Part shown: in pieces, positions 1-6,418 of the stretch
Layout: every line of letters starts with the position of its first letter
How positions within the stretch are numbered: the first letter of the stretch is position 1
Origin: JBDRNO01 sp043811005
GTDB lineage: Bacteria; Bacteroidota; Bacteroidia; NORP154
DNA length: 11,731 nucleotides
NCBI GenBank assembly: GCA_043811005.1
Contig: JBDRNO010000294.1
Span: forward strand, 1 to 11,731
Direction: 5' to 3'
Made by a program: the position numbers and the translations under genes
The notes under the pieces: model-generated
The model's input: only the letters and a program-made list of their open reading frames with translations
Databases searched by the model: none
Told to the model about the DNA's origin: nothing

Positions 1-384
1 CCACTTTATCTTGTAAGAAAAGGAATTGGAAATTCAAACCTCGCAAATAATGGGAATATAAAATACTTTGGAGAAGATCTGGCGGAATTTAAGCCTGACA
101 AACAACCCATCGGGTACGAAGAGGGGAAAGAAGGATCTTTCACAAAACACGAAATACAGCTTCAAAAAGGCGACACCCTTTATCTTTTATCTGACGGCTA
201 TCAAGACCAATTTGGTGGTGAAAAAGGCAAGAAGTTTATGACAAAACGATTGAAGCAATTGTTTATTGATATTAATGATAAAAGCATGAGCGAGCAGAAA
301 GAAATTCTCAACAGCACAGTTGAGGATTGGAAGGGTAGCGGAGAACAAGTGGACGATATTTGTATTATTGGCGTACAGGTTTAG
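1..384 (+). CDS. SpoIIE-family (PP2C-type) serine phosphatase, 3' end only
   Basis: The gene runs in from the left edge; 127 codons are visible, ending in TAG at 382-384. The visible part is the C-terminal half of a SpoIIE/PP2C-like phosphatase domain. It contains the stretch LYLLSDGYQDQFGGEKGKKF, whose Asp in SDGY is a metal ligand in this family, and the terminal motif EQVDDICIIGV, which holds the last acidic ligand pair. The corresponding end of the full-length phosphatase at 3901-6369 is very similar (LYIFSDGYPDQFGGEKDKKF and EQIDDICVIGV), so the two are paralogues. By analogy the missing upstream part probably holds TPR repeats and a membrane segment, but that is inference. Enzymes of this family remove phosphate from Ser/Thr of regulatory proteins such as anti-sigma-factor antagonists. 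The start lies outside the window. Confidence 0.9.
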   Translation, partial: PLYLVRKGIGNSNLANNGNIKYFGEDLAEFKPDKQPIGYEEGKEGSFTKHEIQLQKGDTLYLLSDGYQDQFGGEKGKKFMTKRLKQLFIDINDKSMSEQKEILNSTVEDWKGSGEQVDDICIIGVQV

Positions 385-565
385 TTTTCCGGAGATAAAC
401 AGCGGCTCGTTCAATGTGGAAAAGTTGTCCGTAGTAAACTGTCAGTGATTCATAACCCCCAGGTTCCAACCGTTTCAAGGTTTGTTTCAACCTATTCCAT
501 GCTTTACTGTCCACTACCAATTGGTATTTGCCCTTTTCCCCTTTCTTGTGGACAAATAGGCGCAC
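365..565 (-). pseudogene. Relic of a group II intron reverse transcriptase/maturase C-terminus
   Basis: A 66-codon minus-strand reading frame fills the gap between the phosphatase and the GH75 gene and opens with GTG at 565. Its first half (KKGEKGKYQLVVDSKAWNRL) resembles the start of the maturase domain of group II intron-encoded proteins. Its second half (LKRLEPGGYESLTVYYGQL) resembles the extreme C-terminal tail of the same proteins. The roughly 100 residues normally between them are absent, so I read it as an internally deleted relic. The bases at about 397-410, read on the minus strand as GAACGAGCCGCTGT, also resemble the start of domain V of the intron at the right edge (AACGAACCGCTGT), as expected just downstream of such an ORF. 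The match is from memory of the family. An unrelated small ORF or a chance frame is possible. Confidence 0.4.
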
Positions 566-576
566 TCTATAACGTT

Positions 577-2487
577 TTAAAGTTTAAGAACTTTAACCTT
601 TTCAACTCCCTCAGAACTAGCTACGCTAACAACATAAACACCTTTGGCAAATGAACTCATGTCTACATTTATCTGATCATCGAATGCTATTAATTCCAGG
701 ACAACTTGCCCTGAAAAATTTCTAATGCGAATAGCATGGTAACGGTCAATTGACTCATTAAATGAGATTGTAAAGTGATCTTTAGCAGGGTTTGGGTAGA
801 TGTTAAATGTGTTGTTCTGTAAACTTTCACCTAGGCCTGTAACGATCATTGTAACACAAGTTGAAGTATCTGAGCAACTTCCTGAACTTATAATTACAGC
901 ATAATCTCCATTCGTAGTTACAACATAACTTTGGTTTGTTTCTCCAACAATTGCCGAATTCCCATTTCCACAATCTATCCATTGGTAAATTGCACCTCCT
1001 TGACTGGCTATGATGGCATCATTTGTTTGGATAACAGCCGTATCCACAGCGCCAATCGTTAAGTTCAGGCTTATAACCGAATCACAGCCAACGGCATTTC
1101 CACCCACCAGCGTATGCGTAGCAGTATTGTTGCTTGAGGTATAGGTAAGTCCGTCAATCCAGGTATAGGTTTCGCAAGCAATCTGAGTATCAATTCCTGA
1201 TGAGCTGCTGTTGATGGTTAAGTTTAAGGTAACTACCGAATCACAACCAACAGAATTCCCCCCCACCAGGGTATGCGTAGCTGTAGTGTCACTGGATGTA
1301 TAGGTATTCCCATCTATCCAGGTGTAAGTATCACAAGCAGTTTGCGTATCCGTCCCTGCTGTGCCGTTGCCTGTCAGGTTTAAAGTAACCAGAATATCGT
1401 AGGCACTTCCACTGCCATCATCGGCATCTACAACAATGTAATACGTTTGACCGGCAACAACATTCGTATAGGTGGCGGATGAGGAAAAAACCGTGCCTAA
1501 GCAATCATAAGGATCACAACTTCCTAAAATATATACATCCAAATCACCTGTAAAATTAGAGAGAGTTGCTGTAATGCTTCCTTCTCCGCATGGTACGATT
1601 GAATGAACCCTTTCAGGCCCTGTTTCCGTCCAGGTGTTACAGCCAAAAGTTGAAATGATTGAAGCAGCGGAAGAACTTGCTCCGCTATAGGTGATTCCAT
1701 CAGTTAATGGAACAGCACTACTACAATCCAAGGAAGGGAATTGTGCATCCAAACATCCCGGGAGGCCTATACCGCCAGCTGCCGTAAGTACCATTAGGCC
1801 AATACTATCTATTTCCATTGCCGTAAGATGGGTTCCTTGTCCAAACCCGGACTGAGGGAAAACTATATAATCAATAATCTGCAGAGAAGTTCCGCCAGTT
1901 CTTGGACTGTTATTAATTCCCAGCGCTGTAGCTAAATACATGGATCCCTCACCTAATTTTCCTCCGGGGCCGGTATCTGCTAAGTAAGCATAGCTTACAT
2001 TTCCATTGGTTATGTTTTTGACATAGGCAAGGTCACCCATTGAAATATTCCCCAATGATTGCAAGGCAGATGGCATGGCGATATAGGGTATGTTTTCAGA
2101 ATCCACATATCGTAGGGGGTTAGTGTCTAAATAACCCGATTGAACCAAAGAGGTAGTTGAAACATACATTCCCGGGTATGGATCACCTGAACCCTGGATA
2201 ACCGGATCTCCATTAACATCAGTCACAATTCCCCACCAATTCCCTGGATAACCTGCATTAGCAGTCCAATCAAGGCCAGAATCGTTAGGACCATATGCAC
2301 GGGGACTTCCGTCTGCATCAATAGACATTTTAGCCCTATATAAAATTGCTCCACTAGAGTCGTGTTGATAGACATCAAAATCCTCAATTGCAGTTAGGTA
2401 CGTTAAGTCGCAATTTAAGCTTTGAGCACTACCAATAAAAGGGCTTAACAAAACAAATAAAAATGAAAGGATTTGATTAATCTTCAT
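577..2487 (-). CDS. Secreted GH75 chitosanase-like protein with T9SS C-terminal sorting domain
   Basis: I place the start at ATG 2487 (636 aa) rather than GTG 2493, because MKINQILSFLFVLL then opens a normal signal peptide ending near GSAQ (residue 22). Residues about 27-248 look like a GH75 chitosanase domain: an early DADGSPRAYGP segment, then ADTGPGGKLGEGS, with Asp171 and Glu180 nine residues apart like the catalytic Asp/Glu pair of fungal GH75 enzymes, then LGI and YIVFP. Residues about 253-372 resemble a PPC-type beta domain (SGAS..., FTGDLDVYILGSC, YYIVVDADDGSGSAYDI). Two repeats (379-426, 431-478) with a CxTYTWIDG..YTSS...TATHTLVGGN..GCDSV pattern follow, then an Ig/PKD-like segment. 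The end (about 561-636; YPNPAKDHFTISF, GVYVVSVASSEGVEKVKVLKL) is a type A T9SS sorting domain. The protein is probably exported and surface-anchored or released, and would hydrolyse chitosan or a related glucosamine polymer. The T9SS call is firm; the substrate is inferred. Confidence 0.85.
   Translation of the reverse strand: MKINQILSFLFVLLSPFIGSAQSLNCDLTYLTAIEDFDVYQHDSSGAILYRAKMSIDADGSPRAYGPNDSGLDWTANAGYPGNWWGIVTDVNGDPVIQGSGDPYPGMYVSTTSLVQSGYLDTNPLRYVDSENIPYIAMPSALQSLGNISMGDLAYVKNITNGNVSYAYLADTGPGGKLGEGSMYLATALGINNSPRTGGTSLQIIDYIVFPQSGFGQGTHLTAMEIDSIGLMVLTAAGGIGLPGCLDAQFPSLDCSSAVPLTDGITYSGASSSAASIISTFGCNTWTETGPERVHSIVPCGEGSITATLSNFTGDLDVYILGSCDPYDCLGTVFSSSATYTNVVAGQTYYIVVDADDGSGSAYDILVTLNLTGNGTAGTDTQTACDTYTWIDGNTYTSSDTTATHTLVGGNSVGCDSVVTLNLTINSSSSGIDTQIACETYTWIDGLTYTSSNNTATHTLVGGNAVGCDSVISLNLTIGAVDTAVIQTNDAIIASQGGAIYQWIDCGNGNSAIVGETNQSYVVTTNGDYAVIISSGSCSDTSTCVTMIVTGLGESLQNNTFNIYPNPAKDHFTISFNESIDRYHAIRIRNFSGQVVLELIAFDDQINVDMSSFAKGVYVVSVASSEGVEKVKVLKL
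1054..1353 (-). repeat. Two tandem 48-residue repeats inside the GH75/T9SS gene
   Basis: Codons at 1210-1353 and 1054-1197 encode two copies of a Cys-bracketed module of about 48 residues (DTQxAC.TYTWIDG.TYTSS..TATHTLVGGN.VGCDSV..LNLTI), separated by four residues. The two copies are very similar in protein and clearly related in DNA. Such modules are common as spacers or stalks between catalytic and sorting domains in Bacteroidota surface proteins. Their near identity makes copy number prone to change by recombination. Confidence 0.85.
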
Positions 2488-2528
2488 ATCCACTAATTAA
2501 TTGGGAAATTCTAAATTGGTAAAGAGTG

Positions 2529-2559
2529 TAAAAATACGAATAGGTTGCGAAATAGCAAA
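2529..2559 (-). promoter_or_regulatory. Candidate Bacteroidota-type promoter of the GH75/T9SS gene
   Basis: Read on the minus strand, TTTG (2559-2556) is followed after 19 bp by TATTTTTA (2536-2529), close to the Bacteroidota -33/-7 pattern TTTG-N19-TAnnTTTG with one mismatch at the last position. Transcription would start near 2522, leaving about 35 nt of leader before the ATG at 2487. AT-rich DNA produces such matches easily. Confidence 0.35.
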
Positions 2560-2688
2560 AGGGATAAACCCAATTAAAATATACTGTTATCCCAAAGCGA
2601 TTTCCGTTAATTCCTATATTTATAAAGGATAAAACAATTTGCCAGCCATAGATCATGATTTAGATATTGACATTAATATTGCTCCTGC

Positions 2689-2713
2689 TGTCCGTAGTAT
2701 GCCACTACGGACA
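2689..2713. repeat. 10-bp-stem perfect hairpin in the divergent intergenic region
   Basis: TGTCCGTAGT and ACTACGGACA form a perfect inverted repeat around the loop ATGCC. It lies between two divergently transcribed genes and has no T-run on either side, so it is not an obvious intrinsic terminator. The right arm continues as GGACAAATAGG, a string that also occurs at 551-561 beside the maturase relic, and TGTCCGTAGT also occurs near 427-436. It may be a small element remnant or a protein-binding site. Confidence 0.6.
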
Positions 2714-2759
2714 AATAGGCTGCTTTAATTCTTAAATAGAAACAAATCTTAATTAAAAA

Positions 2760-2814
2760 AGCAATATATTGCTTTTTATTACGTATATTTGCATTTAATT
2801 AGCAATATATTGCT
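2760..2814 (+). promoter_or_regulatory. Promoter framed by twin operator palindromes upstream of hipB-like gene
   Basis: The perfect 14-bp palindrome AGCAATATATTGCT occurs twice, at 2760-2773 and 2801-2814, 41 bp apart centre to centre (about four helical turns). Between them lies TATATTTG at 2784-2791, an exact match to the Bacteroidota -7 motif TAnnTTTG. The second palindrome ends one base before the ATG at 2816. This is the layout expected for an autoregulated HipB-type operator: antitoxin dimers bound at both sites would cover the promoter and the translation start. The repeats and -7 match are seen directly; binding by the adjacent HTH protein is inferred. Confidence 0.75.
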
Positions 2815-2815
2815 T

Positions 2816-3112
2816 ATGAACTACAATATTTCATTAAATCAGGATATACTCTCGGACTTAGGTAAAAAGCTAAAGCAGCACCGCCTAAACCAGAACCTCT
2901 CTTCGGGGGAATTAGCTAAGAAAAGCGGTGTTAGCGTAAGAACAATCACAGGGTTTGAACGAGGCGAGAAAAATATTTCGCTCCTAAATTTAATCGAGTT
3001 ACTTCGGGTGTTAGGGCTAGTTAACAACCTTAGCGAACTACTACCAGAACTTCCAACAATCAGCCCTCTGGAACTGATAGAAATCGAAAAGAAAATAAGA
3101 AAAAGACATTGA
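2816..3112 (+). CDS. hipB: XRE-family HTH protein, HipB-type antitoxin
   Basis: This 98-residue protein has a Cro/C1-type helix-turn-helix at about residues 14-66 (LGKKLKQHRLNQNLSSGELAKK, GVSVRTITGFERGEKNISLLNL), followed by a short hydrophobic segment and a basic tail. I start at ATG 2816 and not at the upstream in-frame TTG 2789, because the TTG lies within the promoter and would put the second operator palindrome inside the gene. The downstream reading frame is a broken hipA, which identifies this as the antitoxin and repressor of a HipBA module. In intact systems HipB binds HipA and represses the operon. Here HipB appears whole while the toxin is not, so it is probably an orphan regulator of its own promoter and possibly of related sites. 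Confidence 0.85.
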   Translation: MNYNISLNQDILSDLGKKLKQHRLNQNLSSGELAKKSGVSVRTITGFERGEKNISLLNLIELLRVLGLVNNLSELLPELPTISPLELIEIEKKIRKRH

Positions 3113-3652
3113 TGTTTTTACCAAACTGCAATACATCGGATCTCGTGGTATGGGAGCTCTTGAATATCGTCCCGCTACTGAAACTGAACAAACAGACGAT
3201 GTAATTTCTTTGGAAGAAATCGAAAAAATAACGATTTTAGCAACAAAGGGAAAAGAAGCACTCAACACCAATCTCCAAGACAAAAAAGCATTGCTTCAAA
3301 TTCTTCATATAGGTGCTTCTGCCGGGGGTGCTAGGGTTAAAGCATTAATTGCCATAAACAAAAATAGCGGAGATATAAAATCTGGTCAACTACAGCTCGG
3401 AGCTGATTATGAATATTTTTTAATAAATGGGTTGATGGGCATAATATGAGGGTGAATAATAAAAGAACTGGAATTACTTATACTGATCTAATGGTTGTTG
3501 GAAAGAAATTCAACATCAAGAAACGTAAGGATATATTCGAAAAGATAAAGTCGGTTGTTGACACATTTCAGGATTATGCCAAAAGAAACTATGTTATACA
3601 AGATCTAATCAACGAGGTTGAGAAAAATCGGCCAAGAATCGAAATTAAATAA
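3099..3652 (+). pseudogene. hipA: hipA toxin kinase remnant, N-terminus and catalytic core deleted
   Basis: A frame open from 3099 reads through the hipB stop as DVFTKLQYIGSRGMGALEYRP, which is the HipA SRGMGALEY segment normally found about 90-100 residues into the protein, and continues to GASAGGARVKALIAI and SGQL before stopping at 3449. A second frame (to 3652) carries the HipA C-terminal tail: VNNKRTGIT, DLMVVGKKFNIKK, VVDTFQDYAKRN. Missing are the first 90 or so residues and roughly 200 residues holding the kinase catalytic and ATP-binding residues, with a frame change at the internal junction near 3420-3446. Intact HipA is about 400-440 aa and phosphorylates a translation-related target such as glutamyl-tRNA synthetase; this copy cannot be active. 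Each half could still be translated as a short peptide (from ATG 3150 and ATG 3446). Confidence 0.8.
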
Positions 3653-3707
3653 TAGGCGAATCTGAGAACATAAGTATCTATTAGGAAATAATAATTAATA
3701 AAACACC

Positions 3708-3766
3708 AACATTTTGTAAAGAAAATTTGCTCGCTACACTGCGCAAAATGCTTTACAATGTCCGTT
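3708..3766. repeat. Cruciform-like imperfect palindrome, possibly attC-like
   Basis: An outer arm AACATTTTGTAAAG (3708-3721) faces CTTTACAATGTCCGTT (3751-3766), and an inner TTTGC (3726-3730) faces GCAAA (3743-3747). The outer AAC/GTT ends, the interrupted stem and the position just after a toxin-antitoxin remnant recall integron attC sites, which often follow cassette genes. The consensus R-boxes are not convincingly matched, so a plain palindromic repeat is as likely. The rest of 3653-3900 shows no gene and no clear promoter. Confidence 0.4.
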
Positions 3767-3880
3767 ATATGTATATGTCTGCCTTATTTCAAGAAGAAAA
3801 AAAATTTGGGCAACACATAACAGCAAGCAGCCATTTTTTTGTGCTCCGTAGAGAATAACGAAATAAAATATAAACCTTTT

Positions 3881-3902
3881 ATACTGAGCAAAGCCGAAGT
3901 AT
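3881..3902. repeat. Short dispersed palindrome overlapping a start codon
   Basis: ATACT and AGTAT bracket a GAGCAAAGCCGA core; the last two bases are the AT of the ATG at 3901. A core copy with one difference (GAGCGAAGCCGAA) lies at 4063-4075 inside the following gene. This resembles the small palindromes that recur through many Bacteroidota genomes. It occupies the place where a ribosome binding site would be, and no Shine-Dalgarno sequence is visible. Confidence 0.55.
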
Positions 3903-6369
3903 GAAAATCAAACTTTATAATAAGACGCTTTTTACAATTGTAGCTTACCTTACAATTAACTTCTCCTTTTCTTTTTTATCTGCTTCAGCATTTTTATCCT
4001 CCGTAGCTTTAGCGAAGGAGGAAGCAAAGGCAGGTTCGCAAGACAGGACGAAGACCAGTGGTGAGCGAAGCCGAACCATCAACTCCCTTGAAATAGTGCT
4101 CCAAACAGCCAAAGATGACACAACCCGCATCAACACACTTAACAAACTGGCTTGGAAGTTTGAATATACCAATCCTGACACCGCCATTTATTATTCCAGT
4201 CAGGCGCTTGTCCTGGCAGAAAAAGCTGCTGCATCGCCTGACGAAGATTTAGCGAAGGCAGGGGAAAAGAAAATAGCCATTTCCTATCACAATTTAGGAT
4301 GGTTTAACTACTCAAAAGGAAACTACCCTCTTGCCTTAGAACATTATAACAAAGCATTAAAAATAAGCGAACAACTAACTGACAAAAAAAACATTGCCAC
4401 TACCCTCGGCAACATCGGGCTTGTTTCCTGGCAACAGGGTAATTATACCAAAGCATTAGAATACTATTTCAAAGCATTAAAAACATTTGAAGAACTGAAC
4501 GACAAACAACATATTGCCACTGCCCACGGCAACATCGGGCTTATCTATGCTGACCAGGGCGATTACCCCAAAACATTGGAATACTATTTCAAAGCATTAA
4601 AAACATTTGAAGAGCTGAACAATAAACAACATATTGCCTCTGCCCTCGGCAACATCGGGCTTGTCTATTGGAATCATGGCGACTCCCAAAAGGCATTGGA
4701 GTACTTTTTCAAAGCACTGAAAATTGACGAAGAAATCGGAAATAGAAACGGTATTGCCGCAGACCTCGACAACATAGGGCTTGTCTATAATAACCAGGGT
4801 GATTACCCCAAAGCGTTGGAATACTATTTCAAAGCACTGAAAATTGACGAAGAACTCGGAAATAAAAGCGGTATTGCCATAGATCTCGGCAACATCGGGA
4901 ATGTCTATAAAAACCAAGGCAACCTGTCAACTGATGACTCAGTTCGCCAGGTAAACTACTCCAAAGCTCTGGAATGCCTTTTCGAAGCACTGAAAATGAA
5001 TGAGACGCTGGGAAATAAATACAATATTGCCGGATGGCTTGGCAACATCGGATCGCTATACACACAGCAAAAAAAATACCCCGAAGCCGAGCGCTACCTG
5101 TTACAGGCACTGGAAGTTTCTACTGAAATTGGAGCGCTTTATTTACAGAATTATCACCACCAAAATCTCAGCGATCTTTATAAGCAAACCGGACAAGCTG
5201 CCTACGCTGCCGGAGACATGGCAGCTTCTGCAGCCGAGTACAAAAAAGCCTACGAGCACCACATTGAGTATTCTGCTGCTAAAGACAGCTTATTTAATGA
5301 AGAAAAGAGCAAAGACATAGGTAAATTAGAAGCAAAAAAGGAGTACGACAAACAACTGGCGCTGCAAAAAGTCAAGCAGGAAAAGCAGGAAGCACTGGCA
5401 GAAGCAGAGAGAAGACAGCAGAGGATTATTATTTATGCCATAAGCGGTGGTTTGATTATGTTACTGGCTTTTGTCCTTTTTCTTTACAATCGCTTCCGCA
5501 TAATCCGCAAACAGAAAAACATCATACAAAAACAAAAAGAAATAGTTGATGAAAAAAATAAAGACATCACCGACAGCATTCGTTACGCAGAACGCATACA
5601 AAATGCTATTTTACCTTCAGATGAATATATCAGTGATATTTTCCCGGATGAAAGCTTCTTCGTCCTTTTCAAACCAAAAGACATTGTGAGCGGAGACTTC
5701 TACTGGGTTGGTACGGTGAACCAATATTTACTTTTCTCGGTAATAGACTGCACAGGACATGGAGTGCCGGGCGCCTTCATGAGTATGATCGGTAACGACT
5801 TGCTAAATGTGATAATCAATGAAAAGTACATAGCCAATTCAGGCATGGTGCTCGATGAGCTTGACAAAAAACTGCAGGAGTGCCTGTCACAAATTCCAAA
5901 AACCCGGAAAAACATTCCTCACAAGCCATTTGATTTTACAGGAGAAATAAAAGATGGAATGGATATGGCTTTTTGTGCCTGGGATATTAAGAGTAATATT
6001 TTGCATTATGCAGGGGCGTTTAATCCAATGTATTTATTCCGCAGAATTAATGAAAAACCACAACTATTGGAATTCAAGGCAGACAAAAAACCCATTGGCT
6101 TTCATTATGAAGAAAAAAAGCCCTTTACCAACCATAAGATAGATATACAAAAAGGAGATACCCTTTACATCTTCTCAGACGGTTACCCTGACCAGTTCGG
6201 CGGGGAGAAAGACAAGAAATTTTCATTTAAAAGATTTAAGGAATTACTGCTTTCTATTCAAGACAAGACAATGCAGGAACAGAAAAAAATACTTGATCGA
6301 ACAATAGAGGATTGGAAAGGAGATAGTGAACAAATAGACGATATTTGTGTGATTGGAGTGAGAATTTAA
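3901..6369 (+). CDS. TPR-repeat, single-pass membrane SpoIIE-family serine phosphatase
   Basis: The 822-residue product has an N-terminal signal or anchor (residues about 1-38) and TPR repeats from about 75 to 460 with a 40-residue period (GNIGLVY..QGDYPKALEYYFKALK). A charged coiled-coil-like stretch (about 465-507), a transmembrane helix (about 509-530; IIIYAISGGLIMLLAFVLFL) and a second helical linker follow. The SpoIIE/PP2C domain spans about 585-822. Its metal-ligand motifs are all present: SGDFYW (Asp599), DCTGHGVPGAF (Asp616), DGMDMAF (Asp685/688), SDGYPDQFGG (Asp760) and IDDICVIG (Asp813/814). The topology implies TPRs outside the cytoplasmic membrane sensing a partner and a cytoplasmic phosphatase acting on a Ser/Thr-phosphorylated regulator; the target is unknown. 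Three palindromic repeats are inserted in frame in linkers and one TPR loop. It is a paralogue of the gene ending at 384. Confidence 0.93.
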   Translation: MKIKLYNKTLFTIVAYLTINFSFSFLSASAFLSSVALAKEEAKAGSQDRTKTSGERSRTINSLEIVLQTAKDDTTRINTLNKLAWKFEYTNPDTAIYYSSQALVLAEKAAASPDEDLAKAGEKKIAISYHNLGWFNYSKGNYPLALEHYNKALKISEQLTDKKNIATTLGNIGLVSWQQGNYTKALEYYFKALKTFEELNDKQHIATAHGNIGLIYADQGDYPKTLEYYFKALKTFEELNNKQHIASALGNIGLVYWNHGDSQKALEYFFKALKIDEEIGNRNGIAADLDNIGLVYNNQGDYPKALEYYFKALKIDEELGNKSGIAIDLGNIGNVYKNQGNLSTDDSVRQVNYSKALECLFEALKMNETLGNKYNIAGWLGNIGSLYTQQKKYPEAERYLLQALEVSTEIGALYLQNYHHQNLSDLYKQTGQAAYAAGDMAASAAEYKKAYEHHIEYSAAKDSLFNEEKSKDIGKLEAKKEYDKQLALQKVKQEKQEALAEAERRQQRIIIYAISGGLIMLLAFVLFLYNRFRIIRKQKNIIQKQKEIVDEKNKDITDSIRYAERIQNAILPSDEYISDIFPDESFFVLFKPKDIVSGDFYWVGTVNQYLLFSVIDCTGHGVPGAFMSMIGNDLLNVIINEKYIANSGMVLDELDKKLQECLSQIPKTRKNIPHKPFDFTGEIKDGMDMAFCAWDIKSNILHYAGAFNPMYLFRRINEKPQLLEFKADKKPIGFHYEEKKPFTNHKIDIQKGDTLYIFSDGYPDQFGGEKDKKFSFKRFKELLLSIQDKTMQEQKKILDRTIEDWKGDSEQIDDICVIGVRI
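3997..4022. repeat. In-frame palindromic insertion 1 in the phosphatase gene
   Basis: TCCTCC and GGAGGA arms enclose a core whose GCT/AGC bases also pair. It encodes the SSVALAKE segment at the end of the signal peptide. The string TTTAGCGAAGG (4008-4018) recurs at 4248-4258. It resembles small palindromes dispersed in many Bacteroidota genomes, here read through as coding sequence. Confidence 0.65.
4234..4265. repeat. In-frame palindromic insertion 2 in the phosphatase gene
   Basis: This is an imperfect palindrome with CCTG and CAGG arms and the same TTTAGCGAAGG core as the copy at 4008-4018. It encodes about SPDEDLAKAGE (residues 112-122), a hydrophilic insertion between the first two helical repeats that does not fit the TPR pattern. 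Confidence 0.6.
4408..5160 (+). repeat. 120-bp tandem repeats encoding TPR units
   Basis: Six successive units of 40 codons each begin at a (G/D)NIG motif, at about 4408, 4528, 4648, 4768, 4888 and 5041. The first four are strikingly similar even as DNA (for example AACATCGGGCTTGT and TACTATTTCAAAGCA recur), which suggests recent unit duplication or gene conversion. The fifth unit is 33 bp longer because of the palindromic insertion near 4923-4951. Confidence 0.9.
4923..4951. repeat. In-frame palindromic insertion 3, inside a TPR loop
   Basis: CCTG-tc-AACTGA-tgac-TCAGTT-cgc-CAGG forms a long stem-loop. Compared with neighbouring 40-residue TPR units, this unit carries eleven extra residues (LSTDDSVRQVN) between its two helices, exactly the product of this DNA. 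The 33-bp insertion keeps frame, and AAC triplets flank it. Confidence 0.7.
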
Positions 6370-6418
6370 AAATAAAAAGAATCCTAATAAGAACTTTACT
6401 TCGTGAATTTATTAAAAT

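Noticed and set aside
445..654. Plus-strand 69-codon ORF
   Set aside because: It is antisense to the intron relic and the 3' end of the GH75 gene, with no recognisable domain or signal.
2789..2815. TTG start for the HipB-like gene adding nine residues
   Set aside because: It would begin within the -7 motif and translate through the operator palindrome; ATG 2816 fits the HipB family start better.
3945..4187. Minus-strand 80-codon ORF containing SFAKATEDK
   Set aside because: It is antisense to the phosphatase gene; the peptide is the reverse reading of the dispersed palindrome and not a gene.
4597..5110. Overlapping minus-strand ORFs of 93 and 106 codons
   Set aside because: They are antisense shadows of the TPR repeats in the phosphatase gene, and their repetitive peptide content mirrors the sense repeats.
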